Assembly: GCF_030124375.1 (NCBI RefSeq)
Contig: NZ_JASKLS010000015.1
Coordinates: forward strand, 114,493-151,515
Direction of reading: 5' to 3'
DNA length: 37,023 nucleotides
Source: Sinorhizobium sp. 6-70
GTDB taxonomy: Bacteria > Pseudomonadota > Alphaproteobacteria > Rhizobiales > Rhizobiaceae
A program made the position numbers and the translations under genes. Shown here in pieces: positions 15,195 to 23,937 of this stretch (position 1 is its first letter; every line of letters starts with the position of its first letter). The notes below the pieces were generated by a model. That model was not told the origin of the DNA. It did not search any database and saw only the letters and a program-made list of their open reading frames with translations.

Positions 15195-16328
15195 ATGAGG
15201 CTTTTCAACAGGGTGGCCACCGCCGCCATGGGTTTTTGCGTCCTTTTTTCGGCCCCGGCATTGGCGGAAACGGTCAAGGTCCGGGACGTCACCGGCAGGG
15301 ATGTCGAGGTCAAGGTCCCCGTCGAGCACGTGATTCTCGGCGAAGGACGCCAGATCTATTTCCTCGCCGCGCTCGACCGGGAAGAGCCTTTCAAGCGCGT
15401 TGTCGGCTGGCGCGACGACCTGACCAAGGCCGACCCGGAAAGCTATGCCGCCTATCTCGCCAAATACCCCGACATCGCCAAGTTGCCGGCTTTCGGCGGC
15501 ATGAAGGACGGAACCTTCGACATCGAGCAGGCCGTGGCGCTGAAGCCGGATGTCATCCTGATGAATGTCGACGCCAAGACCGCGACAGAAGAAGCCGGCT
15601 ACATCGAAAAGCTCGGCAAGGTCGGTATCCCGCTCGTCTACGTCGATTTCCGCGAAAAGCCGATGGAAAACACCGAGCCGAGCATGCGCATTATGGGTAA
15701 GCTCATGGGCAAGGAAGAAAAGGCCGAGGAGTTCATCGAGTTCCGCGCCGACAGCATCGCCAAGGTAACCGACGTACTCGCCAAGGCCGACGCGGCAAAG
15801 CCGCTCGTCTTCGTCGAACGCGCCGGCGGATACTCCGAAGATTGCTGCATGTCCTTCGGCAACGAGAATTTCGGCAAGATGGTCGAACTCGCCGGCGGGG
15901 TGAACATGGCGAAGGACATCATTCCGGGGACGTTCGGCACGGTCAATCCGGAGCAGATCATCGCCGCGAACCCGGATCAGATCATCATCACCGGTGGCAA
16001 CTGGCAGGGTTACGTGCCGGGCGGCGCCTGGGTCGGTGTCGGCTACGGTGCCGACGAGAGCGAAGCACGGCAAAAGCTCGAGAAACTGACCAAGCGTCCG
16101 GCCTTCACCGGCGTGAAAGCCGTCGAGGACGGCAATGTCCATGCAATCTGGCACCAGTTCTACAACAACCCCTATCAGTTCGTCGCCGTCCAGCAGATCG
16201 CCAAGTGGCTGCACCCGGACCTCTTCAAGGATCTCGATCCCGAGGCGACCTTCAAGGAACTGCATGAGCGCTTCCTGCCGCTTCCTTACAAGGGCGGCTA
16301 CTTCGTCTCGCTGAATGTCGGCCAATAA
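15195..16328 (+). CDS. Periplasmic iron-complex-type ABC binding protein 1
   Basis: 377 residues. Signal peptide 1-24 (core MGFCVLFSAPALA, cleavage after ALA-E). The rest is a TroA/FecB-like class III binding fold: VRDVTGRDVEVKVPVEHVIL near the start, LKPDVILMNV at about 117-125, and C-terminal ANPDQIIITGGNW and IWHQFYNNPYQFVAVQQIAKWLHPDLF. A paired cysteine C217-C218 (EDCCMSFGNENFGKM) is retained in the paralog downstream. Delivers ferric siderophore, heme or another metal complex to the FecCD-type permease. Expression should respond to iron through the two upstream operators. Confidence 0.88.
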   Translation: MRLFNRVATAAMGFCVLFSAPALAETVKVRDVTGRDVEVKVPVEHVILGEGRQIYFLAALDREEPFKRVVGWRDDLTKADPESYAAYLAKYPDIAKLPAFGGMKDGTFDIEQAVALKPDVILMNVDAKTATEEAGYIEKLGKVGIPLVYVDFREKPMENTEPSMRIMGKLMGKEEKAEEFIEFRADSIAKVTDVLAKADAAKPLVFVERAGGYSEDCCMSFGNENFGKMVELAGGVNMAKDIIPGTFGTVNPEQIIAANPDQIIITGGNWQGYVPGGAWVGVGYGADESEARQKLEKLTKRPAFTGVKAVEDGNVHAIWHQFYNNPYQFVAVQQIAKWLHPDLFKDLDPEATFKELHERFLPLPYKGGYFVSLNVGQ

Positions 16329-16385
16329 GGATCGGGCGCCGAAGGGAAGGCTGGCTCTTCGGCACCCTCATCAAGAGGTTTGCAT

Positions 16386-17525
16386 ATGTCGCTGTTCAAG
16401 AAACTTTTCCCGGCGCTGGTCGCCGTGGCAGCGCTCATCGCTGCACCGGCCATCGCCGCGGAAATCACCGATGTCACCGGTCGCCGGGTCGAGCTCGAAC
16501 TCCCGGCCAAGCGAGTCCTGCTTGGCGAGGCGCGACAGATTCATGTGGCGGCGGCGCTGAAGGGCGAACACGTCTTCGACACGATCGTCGGCTGGCGCGA
16601 TGATCTGATCACGAAGGATCCGGATTCCTACGCTGCCTATCGCGCGCGCTTTCCGGCAATCGCGGACCTGCCGCTGTTCGGCTATATCCCGAGCGGCGAT
16701 TTCAGCCTGGAAGCGGCGATCGCGCTGAAGCCGGACGTACTGACGCTGAATCTCGAAGCGCAGCAGGCGGTCGAGGAATCCGGCTTCATCGAAAAGGCAG
16801 CCGCGGCCGGCATCGCCGTCGTCTTTCTCGACTTCCGCGTCGACCCGGCGAAGAACAGCGTAAAATCCGTCGAAATTCTCGGCGAGCTTTTTGGCGCGAA
16901 GGAACGCGCGAAGGAGTTCATCGCGTGGCGTCAGGCCCAGATCGCGCTGGTAACCGATCGTCTGGCGGCCGCCGGCGCGATCAAGCGCCCGAAGGTCTTC
17001 ATCGAACGCTCGCCCGGCATCACCGGCGAAACCGCCTGCTGCAGGACATTCGGGCCCGCAAACTTCGGCGAGATGGTGGAAAAGGCGGGCGGCCACAATA
17101 TCGGCTCGGATGTGGCCGCAACAACCTTCGTTGATCTCAACCCCGAACAACTCGTCGTCGCCGATCCGGACCACGTGATTATCACCGGCAGCAACTGGGC
17201 TGCCGAGTCCGACGTCAACCAGTTCGTCAATGTCGGCCGCGGCGCCGATCCGGCGGCCGCCCGGGAAAGGCTCTCGGCCCTGATGCAGCGCCCGGGCTTC
17301 ACGACGCTCAAGGCGGTGAAAGAGGGCAGGGTGCATGCCGTCTGGCACCAGTTCTACGGAGCGCCTTACGAGTTCGTTCCGATCCAGCAATTTGCCAAGT
17401 GGTTCCACCCGGAGCTTTTCGCCGACATCGATCCGGATCGGACGTTCCGCGAGTTCCACGAGAAATTCCTGCCGGTCGCCTATCGCCCGGGTTATTTCGT
17501 CTCGCTTCCGCAAGGGGGTGAATGA
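16386..17525 (+). CDS. Periplasmic iron-complex-type ABC binding protein 2 (paralog)
   Basis: 379 residues from ATG 16386 (AGAGG about seven bases upstream; a TTG six bases earlier is less likely). Signal peptide 1-25 (ALIAAPAIA-A). Same architecture as the preceding protein, sharing ITDVTGRRVELELP, GEARQIH, IVGWRDDLI, the C218-C219 pair in ETACCRTFGPANFGEM, and VWHQFYGAPYEFVPIQQFAKWFHPELF. It evidently arose by tandem duplication and has since diverged. The last codons overlap the permease start (TGATG). Having two binding proteins with one permease suggests two ligands or a high-affinity and a low-affinity form. Confidence 0.88.
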   Translation: MSLFKKLFPALVAVAALIAAPAIAAEITDVTGRRVELELPAKRVLLGEARQIHVAAALKGEHVFDTIVGWRDDLITKDPDSYAAYRARFPAIADLPLFGYIPSGDFSLEAAIALKPDVLTLNLEAQQAVEESGFIEKAAAAGIAVVFLDFRVDPAKNSVKSVEILGELFGAKERAKEFIAWRQAQIALVTDRLAAAGAIKRPKVFIERSPGITGETACCRTFGPANFGEMVEKAGGHNIGSDVAATTFVDLNPEQLVVADPDHVIITGSNWAAESDVNQFVNVGRGADPAAARERLSALMQRPGFTTLKAVKEGRVHAVWHQFYGAPYEFVPIQQFAKWFHPELFADIDPDRTFREFHEKFLPVAYRPGYFVSLPQGGE

Positions 17526-18592
17526 TGGTCGCGGCCGTGGGGGAATTCTCCGGCATTGAGGGGCGCGGGCGTTACCGCGCCCTCGTGCTACGCCGCTTGC
17601 TGTTGATCTCCTGTCTCGTCACCGCGCTCTTCGTGTCGGTGGCGGTCGACATGGCGCTCGGGCCGGCGAACTATCCGCTCACCGATGTGCTGGCGGCCTT
17701 GTTCCGCCCGGAGACCGTCGGCGACCAGCTTCGCGTGGTGATTTGGGACATCCGCATGCCGATAGCGCTGATGGCGGTCACCGTCGGTGCGTCGCTCTCG
17801 GTGGCGGGCGCGCAGATGCAGACGATCCTCGCCAACCCGCTGGCGAGCCCCTTCACGCTCGGCATTTCCGCTGCCGCCGGCTTCGGCGCAGCGCTCGGGC
17901 TCGTCGCCGGCGTGGCGATCTTTCCGGTCGCCGTCCACTACATGGTGCCGATCAACGCCTTCCTGATGGCGATGGTGGCGGCACTCTTCATCCATTTCGC
18001 CTCGACCATGCGCGGCGTGACCGTCGAGACGATCGTGCTCATCGGCATCGCCCTCGTCTTCACCTTCAACGCGGCGCTGTCGCTGCTTGAATATCTGGCC
18101 TCCGAGCAGGCGCTCGCCGCAGTCGTGTTCTGGACCATGGGCAGCCTCACCAAGGCGACCTGGCCGAAGGTCTGGATCACCGGCGCGGTGCTCCTCGTCG
18201 CCGTGCCGCTCTTTGCGCGCCACGCCTGGGCGCTGACCGCGCTGCGACTTGGCGACGATAAGGCGGCGAGCTTCGGCATCAATGTCCGCCGCCTGCGGCT
18301 CGAAACCATGCTGACGGTCAGCCTGCTCGCCGCAATCCCCGTCTCCTTCGTCGGCACCATCGGTTTCGTCGGTCTGGTGGGGCCGCATATCGCCCGCATG
18401 CTGGTCGGCGAGGATCAGCGCTTCTTCCTGCCGGCCTCCGTTCTTTGCGGTGCGCTTCTGCTTTCGGTGACGTCCGTCGTCAGCAAGATGCTCATCCCTG
18501 GCGCGGTGCTGCCGATCGGCATCATTACGGCGCTCGTCGGCGTTCCCTTCTTCTTCGTGCTTATTTTCACCAACAGGAGACGGTCATGGTAG
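17525..18592 (+). CDS. FecCD/BtuC-type ABC transporter permease
   Basis: 355 residues from ATG 17525 (AAGGGGG ends at 17518; ATG 17522 has too little spacing). The FecCD signature is complete: IRMPIALMAVTVGASLSVAGAQMQTILANPLASPFTLGISAAAGFGAAL (about residues 75-122), the LGDDKAASFGINV coupling loop, and VGFIGLVGPHIAR-like FVGTIGFVGLVGPHIARMLVG. About ten membrane helices. A homodimer would form the channel. The gene overlaps the upstream binding protein by one base and the ATPase start by seven, so the operon is tightly coupled. Confidence 0.93.
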   Translation: MVAAVGEFSGIEGRGRYRALVLRRLLLISCLVTALFVSVAVDMALGPANYPLTDVLAALFRPETVGDQLRVVIWDIRMPIALMAVTVGASLSVAGAQMQTILANPLASPFTLGISAAAGFGAALGLVAGVAIFPVAVHYMVPINAFLMAMVAALFIHFASTMRGVTVETIVLIGIALVFTFNAALSLLEYLASEQALAAVVFWTMGSLTKATWPKVWITGAVLLVAVPLFARHAWALTALRLGDDKAASFGINVRRLRLETMLTVSLLAAIPVSFVGTIGFVGLVGPHIARMLVGEDQRFFLPASVLCGALLLSVTSVVSKMLIPGAVLPIGIITALVGVPFFFVLIFTNRRRSW

Positions 18593-19347
18593 CCCTGACG
18601 CTCGAGGATGTCGGAGCGACGTACGGGCGGCGCGCGGTGCTGTCCGACATCAATACCGGCACGCTGAGAGGCGGCCGCCTGACCGCCGTCATCGGTCCGA
18701 ATGCTGCCGGTAAATCGACGCTCTTCAAGCGCATCGCCGGCCTCGCCGCCGGCCCCGGCCTTGTCCATCTCTCCGACACGGTGAAGGGACCTGAGGCGAT
18801 CTGTTACATGCCGCAGGACACCGGGGCGAATGCGGTGCTGACGGTCTACGAGTCGGTCCTGCTTTCGGCCAAGCAGGGATCCGGCTGGAAGGTCAAGGAC
18901 GGCGAGCTCGCGGAAATCGATCGGGTGCTTTCGGCGCTCAGGATCGATGACCTCGCCTTCCGCGGTCTTGGTGAACTTTCCGGCGGACAGCGCCAGCTCG
19001 TCTCGATCGCGCAGGCGCTGGTGCGCAAGCCGGAAGTGCTGCTGATGGACGAGCCGACGTCGGCGCTCGACCTCTTCCGCCAGATCGAGGTGCTCGGCTT
19101 CATGAAGCGGCTGTCGGCGCAATCCGGAATGGCGGTGCTGATCGCGCTTCACGACCTCAACCACGCGCTGCGTTATTGCGACGACACCATCGTCATCAGC
19201 AACGGATCGGTGGTTGCCAGCGGCCCGACGCCGGATGTGATCACGACCGAGATGCTGAAATCCGTCTATCGCGTCGAAGCCCGCGTCGAGGCCTGCTCCA
19301 TGGGCCGACCGGTCGTCATCGTCGACGATTCCATTCAGGCCGCCTGA
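18586..19347 (+). CDS. FecE/BtuD-type ABC transporter ATPase
   Basis: 253 residues from ATG 18586, with AGGAGA upstream. Walker A GPNAAGKST (about 38-46), Q-loop YMPQDTGANAV, signature LSGGQRQLV, Walker B VLLMDEPTSALD and H-loop ALHDLNHAL are all present. It energises import of the iron complex by the neighbouring permease and two binding proteins. The start lies inside the last codons of the permease gene. The stop codon lies within a terminator hairpin. Confidence 0.95.
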   Translation: MVALTLEDVGATYGRRAVLSDINTGTLRGGRLTAVIGPNAAGKSTLFKRIAGLAAGPGLVHLSDTVKGPEAICYMPQDTGANAVLTVYESVLLSAKQGSGWKVKDGELAEIDRVLSALRIDDLAFRGLGELSGGQRQLVSIAQALVRKPEVLLMDEPTSALDLFRQIEVLGFMKRLSAQSGMAVLIALHDLNHALRYCDDTIVISNGSVVASGPTPDVITTEMLKSVYRVEARVEACSMGRPVVIVDDSIQAA

Positions 19348-19368
19348 CCGCCGGTCAAGCGGCAAAAA
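19339..19368 (+). terminator. Intrinsic terminator of the ABC operon
   Basis: GCCGC-C-TGACC (19339-19349), loop GCC, then GGTCA-A-GCGGC (19353-19363) form a 10-bp stem with one mismatch, followed by AAAAAGG. The stem includes the stop codon of the ATPase gene. Confidence 0.55.
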
Positions 19369-19687
19369 GGCCTATCGAGCTTCGCCGTCCGGGTTCGCTG
19401 GAAGATGGCGCATTGTCGCCGCCGCGGCGAATGACGCTCGGTTGCCGCAGGCATGGAACCGATCCTGTGTTTAGCCGAAGACTCGCAGTCGCCGGCGTTG
19501 TTCGAAGGCGCGTTCGGCGATCCGCAATTCCGTCTTCGGCGGCACGCGACGGCGCGCTTCATAGTAAATCTATCTGGGAACTAAATTGATTTCTTGCCGC
19601 CGGAATGTGGTTGATCTATATAACATATATCTAACATGCCTAGTAAGCGTATCAGCCGGCGCGATGCCCGATGTGTCGGACCGGCCG
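19369..19687. other. Gene-free stretch upstream of the Rrf2 gene
   Basis: No credible gene. The second half is AT-rich compared with the surroundings (TGATCTATATAACATATATC) and contains the inverted repeat TATAT-AAC-ATATA at 19617-19629, a possible promoter or operator of the Rrf2 gene. A long frame at 19176-19589 is a shadow of the ATPase gene that runs past its end. Confidence 0.4.
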
Positions 19688-19784
19688 CTACAGCGCCGCG
19701 CGTCTTATCAGGCGCGCAAACGACGCTTTAGCACTTTGAATTGCTGCATGTTTTATCCTTAAATCGGCTAGGAACATGCAGCAG
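19688..19784 (-). repeat. RIME/ABC-type mosaic repeat, inverted copy
   Basis: Read on the plus strand it begins with CTACAGCGCCGCGCG (module 2), passes GCACTTTGAATTG, and ends with the CTGCATG ... CATGCAG module 1. It ends 28 bp before the Rrf2 start codon and so lies in that gene's leader or promoter. Confidence 0.85.
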
Positions 19785-19812
19785 CAAAAGACTTTCCCGA
19801 AAGCGATGTCCC

Positions 19813-20277
19813 ATGCTGACAAAAAAAGGAAAATACGGTCTGAAGGCAATGGTTGACCTTGCCCAGCTTCAGCCGGGTGAGACCGCCTTTATCACCGATA
19901 TCGCCGTCCGAAACAATTTGCCGAAGAAATTCCTCGACACGATCATGCTGGAACTCAGGAACGCCGGGTTCCTTCGCTCCAAGAAGGGTCCCGGCGGCGG
20001 CTATTCGCTGGCGCGTCCGGCGGCCGAAATCCGCGTCGGCCAGGTGATCCGTACCCTCGACGGCCCGCTCGCGCCGATCCGCTGCGCCAGCCGCACCGCT
20101 TTCGAGGCTTGCGACGACTGTCAGGACCCGGAAACCTGTCACGTGCGGCGCTCGATGGTGGTCGTGCGCGACGCGATGGCCGGAATCCTCGACAATATGA
20201 CGCTCGAACAGTTCGCCCACGGTGAGAAGGACGAGAAGGAGGAGACCGTGGCGCCGCTTCGCAGCGAAGCCGGCTGA
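19813..20277 (+). CDS. Rrf2-family transcriptional regulator
   Basis: 154 residues from ATG 19813; the open frame further upstream lies in the repeat. The winged helix reads KYGLKAMVDLAQ, ITDIAVRNNLPKKFLDTIMLEL, AGFLRSKKGPGGGYSLARP, which is typical of Rrf2. Four cysteines, C91, C100, C103 and C109 (RCASRTAFEACDDCQDPETCH), are spaced C-x8-C-x2-C-x5-C and could hold an Fe-S cluster as in IscR, RirA or NsrR, though the spacing differs from the usual three-cysteine pattern. It converges on an SfnB-like gene, so it may regulate sulfur or cysteine metabolism. NsrR-like NO sensing cannot be excluded from sequence. Confidence 0.87.
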   Translation: MLTKKGKYGLKAMVDLAQLQPGETAFITDIAVRNNLPKKFLDTIMLELRNAGFLRSKKGPGGGYSLARPAAEIRVGQVIRTLDGPLAPIRCASRTAFEACDDCQDPETCHVRRSMVVVRDAMAGILDNMTLEQFAHGEKDEKEETVAPLRSEAG

Positions 20278-20374
20278 GGCCTTTACAGATCTCCGTGCCG
20301 TTGTCTCCGGAATTCCGATCCCCTCCGGGGTACTTTTCGCGCCCGCGTACCTCGGCCTCACGGAGCGAAATCAA

Positions 20375-21592
20375 TCAAAGCGAGCCATTTCGCGGCGGCT
20401 TGACGGCGTTGAGGTGGTAGTTGCCGACGACGTGATATTTCCACCGCACTGGATCGTGCAGCGTGTGGGTGCGCGCGTTGCGCCAGTAGCGGTCGAGATT
20501 GAGCGCGACCTTCGTCGACGCGGTGCCGGCAAGCTCGAAGAGCGTGTTGCTGGCGTCAAGCGCGACCTCGGTCGTCAGGACCTTGGCCGCGGCGACGGCG
20601 AGCCTCGCTTCTGTTGCGTGTTGCTCGGTCGGATCGATTTGGGCGACGTCGACCTTTTTTCCCGCATGTTCGACGACCGCCGTGGCCGCTTCCAGGCGGA
20701 TGGCGATCTCACCGATACGGGCGATCGTCAGCGGATCTTCCGACGCTCGCTCGACGCCGCCGTCGATCCAGGGCCGGGCCTTGTTGCGGACGAAATCGAC
20801 GGTTTCCCGGAAGGCGGCGCGTGCGATGCCGAGATCAACGCCGGCATGGATGATCTGGCCGACGGAACCGATGGTGCCGGGGCGTTCGAAGCCGCGATGA
20901 TGCCTGACGACAGATCCGGCATTCACGTAGACGTTCTGCAAAACGGTCGTGCCGCTGCCGGTGACGCGCTGCCCGAAACTGTCCCAGTCGTCGATGATCT
21001 GGACACCGTCGGTGCCGCGCGGGACGAAAGACATGGTGAGTTGGTCGGCCGGATCGAGCGCGAAAACTGCGATCCAATCGGCAAAGAGAACACCGGTCGA
21101 ATAATATTTGCGACCATTTATGCGATAACCGGCACCATCTTCGCTAAGGCGCGTGTTGTAGTGGCCGACGGTCTTCGTTCCGGTTTCGGCAAGCGCATTG
21201 CCGAACCGGTCGCCGGCAAGCGCGCGGCCGAAAAAGAACTTCTTCTGCTCCTCCGTCCCGTCGTGACGGAGCGCCTCCAAGACATAGAAGTGGTTCTGGG
21301 GAATCTGGCCGATCGAACTGTCGGCCTCCGACAGGATCGCAGCGACCTCGGCAAGCACGGCGTTCGAAACATCGATCCCCTCATAGTCGGATGGAACGCT
21401 GATCGCCAGCAGGCCGGATTGCGCAAGCTGATCGAGTTCCTCATAGGGAAGAACGCGCTCCAGGTCGCGTTCGCTCGCACGGTCCGCAAACCGGCTTGCC
21501 AGTTCTCTCGCAACCGACAGGGCCTCCTCCTCGCTCTCGATGCGCTGCGCGGGCGGCCTGGTCTTGTCGGCGAACTGCGAGATGGTTCCCAT
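20375..21592 (-). CDS. SfnB-family acyl-CoA dehydrogenase-like flavin oxidoreductase (sulfur acquisition)
   Basis: 405 residues from ATG 21592. Acyl-CoA dehydrogenase fold with the DszC/SfnB flavor: N-terminal helix region PYEELDQLAQSGLLAISVPSDYEGIDVSNA, FMN site region IGQIPQNHFYVLEALRH, GNALAETGTKTVGHYNTRL, INGRKYYSTGVLFADWI, and the C-terminal LYRYWRNARTHTLHDPVRWKYHVVG-like NLDRYWRNARTHTLHDP. Members use reduced FMN and oxygen to attack organosulfur compounds such as sulfones, releasing sulfur in sulfate limitation. The catalytic substrate here is not known. It is convergent with the Rrf2 gene. Confidence 0.87.
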   Translation of the reverse strand: MGTISQFADKTRPPAQRIESEEEALSVARELASRFADRASERDLERVLPYEELDQLAQSGLLAISVPSDYEGIDVSNAVLAEVAAILSEADSSIGQIPQNHFYVLEALRHDGTEEQKKFFFGRALAGDRFGNALAETGTKTVGHYNTRLSEDGAGYRINGRKYYSTGVLFADWIAVFALDPADQLTMSFVPRGTDGVQIIDDWDSFGQRVTGSGTTVLQNVYVNAGSVVRHHRGFERPGTIGSVGQIIHAGVDLGIARAAFRETVDFVRNKARPWIDGGVERASEDPLTIARIGEIAIRLEAATAVVEHAGKKVDVAQIDPTEQHATEARLAVAAAKVLTTEVALDASNTLFELAGTASTKVALNLDRYWRNARTHTLHDPVRWKYHVVGNYHLNAVKPPRNGSL

Positions 21593-22111
21593 ATCGATCC
21601 TCCATGGATCGCGACGAGCTTGGATCGCACCAATCCAGGACCATCGCGATCGACTCCAAGAATTCCGCTGCCGGCGGAAGCCGCATCTCGCGCGACCCGC
21701 CCGACGTTGGACCGTATCACTGAACGATCACCTTACACCGGGTAAGAAAGCTTGTTCTATAGAATTTATGGATATTGAACTTTCTTTGCTTCGCTAGCAT
21801 CGGTCCTCTTTCATAGTATGAAGCATGAACCGTTTTCTTTCATCCGCCAAATATCGGTCGGGTTGCAGCAGAGGACGTTATAATCGCCGATGGCTGATGC
21901 TGGTCGGCGCAGCGTCGACGAGGGGCAATTGTGTTTTGATTTCAATCGGAAAGAGCGCGCCGCGTTAATCCGCGGCGCCCGCTGAAACGAGCGGCCCGAA
22001 CAAAAAGCTTGATGATCGGCCCCTTTGTCATAAAATACTAACTTGATAGACTATCCCGTATAAGGACGGTCAGCCAAAGGCGCGGAGACTTCCCGGGGAG
22101 GCGTGCGGCTA
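21593..22111. other. Gene-free stretch between divergent SfnB-like and FAD-protein genes
   Basis: No credible gene in 519 bp. It holds two short perfect palindromes, TTCTATAGAA at 21755-21764 and GATAGACTATC at 22045-22055, in locally AT-rich DNA, the second followed by TATAAG. They are candidate promoter or operator elements of the two divergent genes; nothing else was recognised. Confidence 0.4.
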
Positions 22112-22212
22112 CTGCATGTTTCCTCAGATCGCACCGATTTGAGGATAAAACATGCAGCAATTCAAAGTGCTACAGCGTCTCTTGCGTGTCCGGTGAGACG
22201 TGCGCGCTGTAG
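22112..22212 (+). repeat. RIME/ABC-type mosaic repeat, complete copy
   Basis: Module 1 CTGCATGTTTCCTCAGATCG to ACATGCAG, CAATTCAAAGTG, then module 2 CTACAGCGTCTCTTGCGTGTC to CGCGCTGTAG. Module 2 carries compensating changes that keep the arms paired (GTGTC / GACGTG). It lies 109 bp before the FAD-protein start. Confidence 0.9.
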
Positions 22213-22320
22213 TCCAGACATCCCTGAAAATTCAAACGGCAGCTATTTGTGTGTCTCAAGGTCCTGCGTAGGGGTTGCCCATGACTGGTCCGGCTGCGGC
22301 CGAGGCGCAAAGGAGCTCAC

Positions 22321-23727
22321 ATGACTGTGCACGGATTGTTTGCAGCGAAACCGTCCCAGGCGACCGGCATTTCGTCGAAGCCCGAGATTGCCATCATCGG
22401 GCGTGGATTTTCGGGCATCATGATGGCGATCGCGCTCATGAAGTCTGTCCGCGTCTCCTTCCATTTGACCATGTACGATCCGCACCCCTCGATCAGCGGC
22501 GGCCAGGCCCTATCGTCCGCGCAGAGCATGGAGATACTCAACAGCCGCGTGCGTGATCTGTCGGTTGCCGCCGGGCAGCCCGACGACTTCAATGACTGGC
22601 TTTGCGCCAACGGCGAGTTCCGTGCGGCGGTGCCGGCGGCCATCCCAGGCTTCCAGCAGATTTTCGTGCCCAAGGGCATTTTCAGCGACTACGTCCATCA
22701 GCGCTTTTCCGAGGCGCTTGCGCGCCGGTCCGATATCACCGTGAAGTTCTCTCATGAGCCGGTCCACGGCCTGCGCAAGCTCTCCACGGGCCGCTTCGCG
22801 CTCGTTCACGATGGCGGAACCGACGAAAGCGATGTCGTCGTACTTGCGACGGGTTTCGGCGTCAGGGCCCGCAACGTCGAGATCCCCGATGAGGCGCAGC
22901 CGGTCGTGAGAGCCCGCCGGCTCGTCGATCCGCGCCACGCGGTCCTGCTCGGCAGCGGCATTCGCGTCGTGGACCAGTTGTTCCAGATGCGCGACAGCGG
23001 CTACGCCGGCAGGATCACGCTGCTGTCGCGGCATGGCTTCCTGCCGCAGACGCATACGCGCCTGTCGGCGGCGCCGAGCTTCCCGGTCGACCCGATGCCG
23101 TCGACGCTGAGGGAGATCGTTCGGTTCGTCCGCAAAGCCTGTGCCGATGCCGAGGCCAAGGGGCAGAGCTGGCAATCGGCGATGAACGGGCTTCGCCGCC
23201 GCGCCCGATCGCTCTGGCAGGCACTTCCCGCGCGGGAGAAGCGCCAGTTCAACCGGCATCTGCGCGCCATCTACGACAGCCACAGAAACCGCCTGCCGGC
23301 AGCCGTGCACGCTCGCCTCCGGCAGGAGCTCGCCGAAGGGCGAACCGTGCTCTGCCGCGGATGGGTCGGGCGGCGCGTGCCGGAGGGACTGATGGTCCGC
23401 TGGTCCGGTCAATCGGAGGAGCAATTGCTGCGGGCCGACCAGGTGATCGACTGCCGCTGCTCGGCGCCGGACCTTCAAGCGCCGTTGTTCCAGAGCCTCT
23501 TTGCCGGCGGATTGGCCATGCCGGACGAGCTCGAACTCGGACTTGCCGTCAGCCCCACCGGAGAAGTGCTCGGTAACGGCGGCCGCACGCCGAACCTCTT
23601 TGCGATCGGGCCGCTCGGCGTGGGCAGCCTGCCCGACATCGACCTCGTTCCGGAGATCGTCACCCAGACCTATGCGGCGGCACGCCTCATCGCAACCGGC
23701 AAACGCCCGGCGCTGAAGGCGGGATAG
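22321..23727 (+). CDS. FAD/NAD(P)-binding oxidoreductase-like protein
   Basis: 468 residues from ATG 22321, with GGAG eight bases upstream. N-terminal dinucleotide fold IAIIGRGFSGIMMAIALM (about 23-40), an internal VVVLATGFGVRAR and a C-terminal NLFAIGPLGVGSLPDIDLVPEI where FAD-enzyme GD motifs would lie. This matches the NAD_binding_9 family of FAD-NAD(P)-binding proteins, whose substrates are mostly unknown. The basic segment RRARSLWQALPAREKRQFNRHL near residues 300-320 is family-like. It is cytoplasmic. It may act with the aldo/keto reductase or the SfnB-like flavoenzyme; this is inference from adjacency. Confidence 0.8.
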   Translation: MTVHGLFAAKPSQATGISSKPEIAIIGRGFSGIMMAIALMKSVRVSFHLTMYDPHPSISGGQALSSAQSMEILNSRVRDLSVAAGQPDDFNDWLCANGEFRAAVPAAIPGFQQIFVPKGIFSDYVHQRFSEALARRSDITVKFSHEPVHGLRKLSTGRFALVHDGGTDESDVVVLATGFGVRARNVEIPDEAQPVVRARRLVDPRHAVLLGSGIRVVDQLFQMRDSGYAGRITLLSRHGFLPQTHTRLSAAPSFPVDPMPSTLREIVRFVRKACADAEAKGQSWQSAMNGLRRRARSLWQALPAREKRQFNRHLRAIYDSHRNRLPAAVHARLRQELAEGRTVLCRGWVGRRVPEGLMVRWSGQSEEQLLRADQVIDCRCSAPDLQAPLFQSLFAGGLAMPDELELGLAVSPTGEVLGNGGRTPNLFAIGPLGVGSLPDIDLVPEIVTQTYAAARLIATGKRPALKAG

Positions 23728-23819
23728 ATCGACGCGCGACAGTGCCACGGCGCCTTGTGTCTGTTTGGACGCACAACGGCGCCACAGCCACCTTGGACAA
23801 CAATCAGTTGGGCGCAAAA

Positions 23820-23841
23820 GCCGCCTTGCGGCAGCATTTTT
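23820..23841 (+). terminator. Short intrinsic terminator after the FAD-protein gene
   Basis: GCCGC (23820-23824) and GCGGC (23828-23832) form a short hairpin with a CTT loop, followed by AGCATTTTT. It lies about 95 nt after the stop codon. Confidence 0.45.
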
Positions 23842-23937
23842 CATTGCTGAAAAACCTCTTGCGGAATCGAGGCTTCTGATCGCCGCGCGAGCAGTGGCAT
23901 AGTCGCCGGCATTGCTCCACGACTGGAAAGGAACGCC

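Noticed and set aside
20222..21745. 507-codon plus-strand frame over the SfnB-like gene
   Set aside because: An antisense shadow; the minus-strand product has full family conservation and this frame has none.
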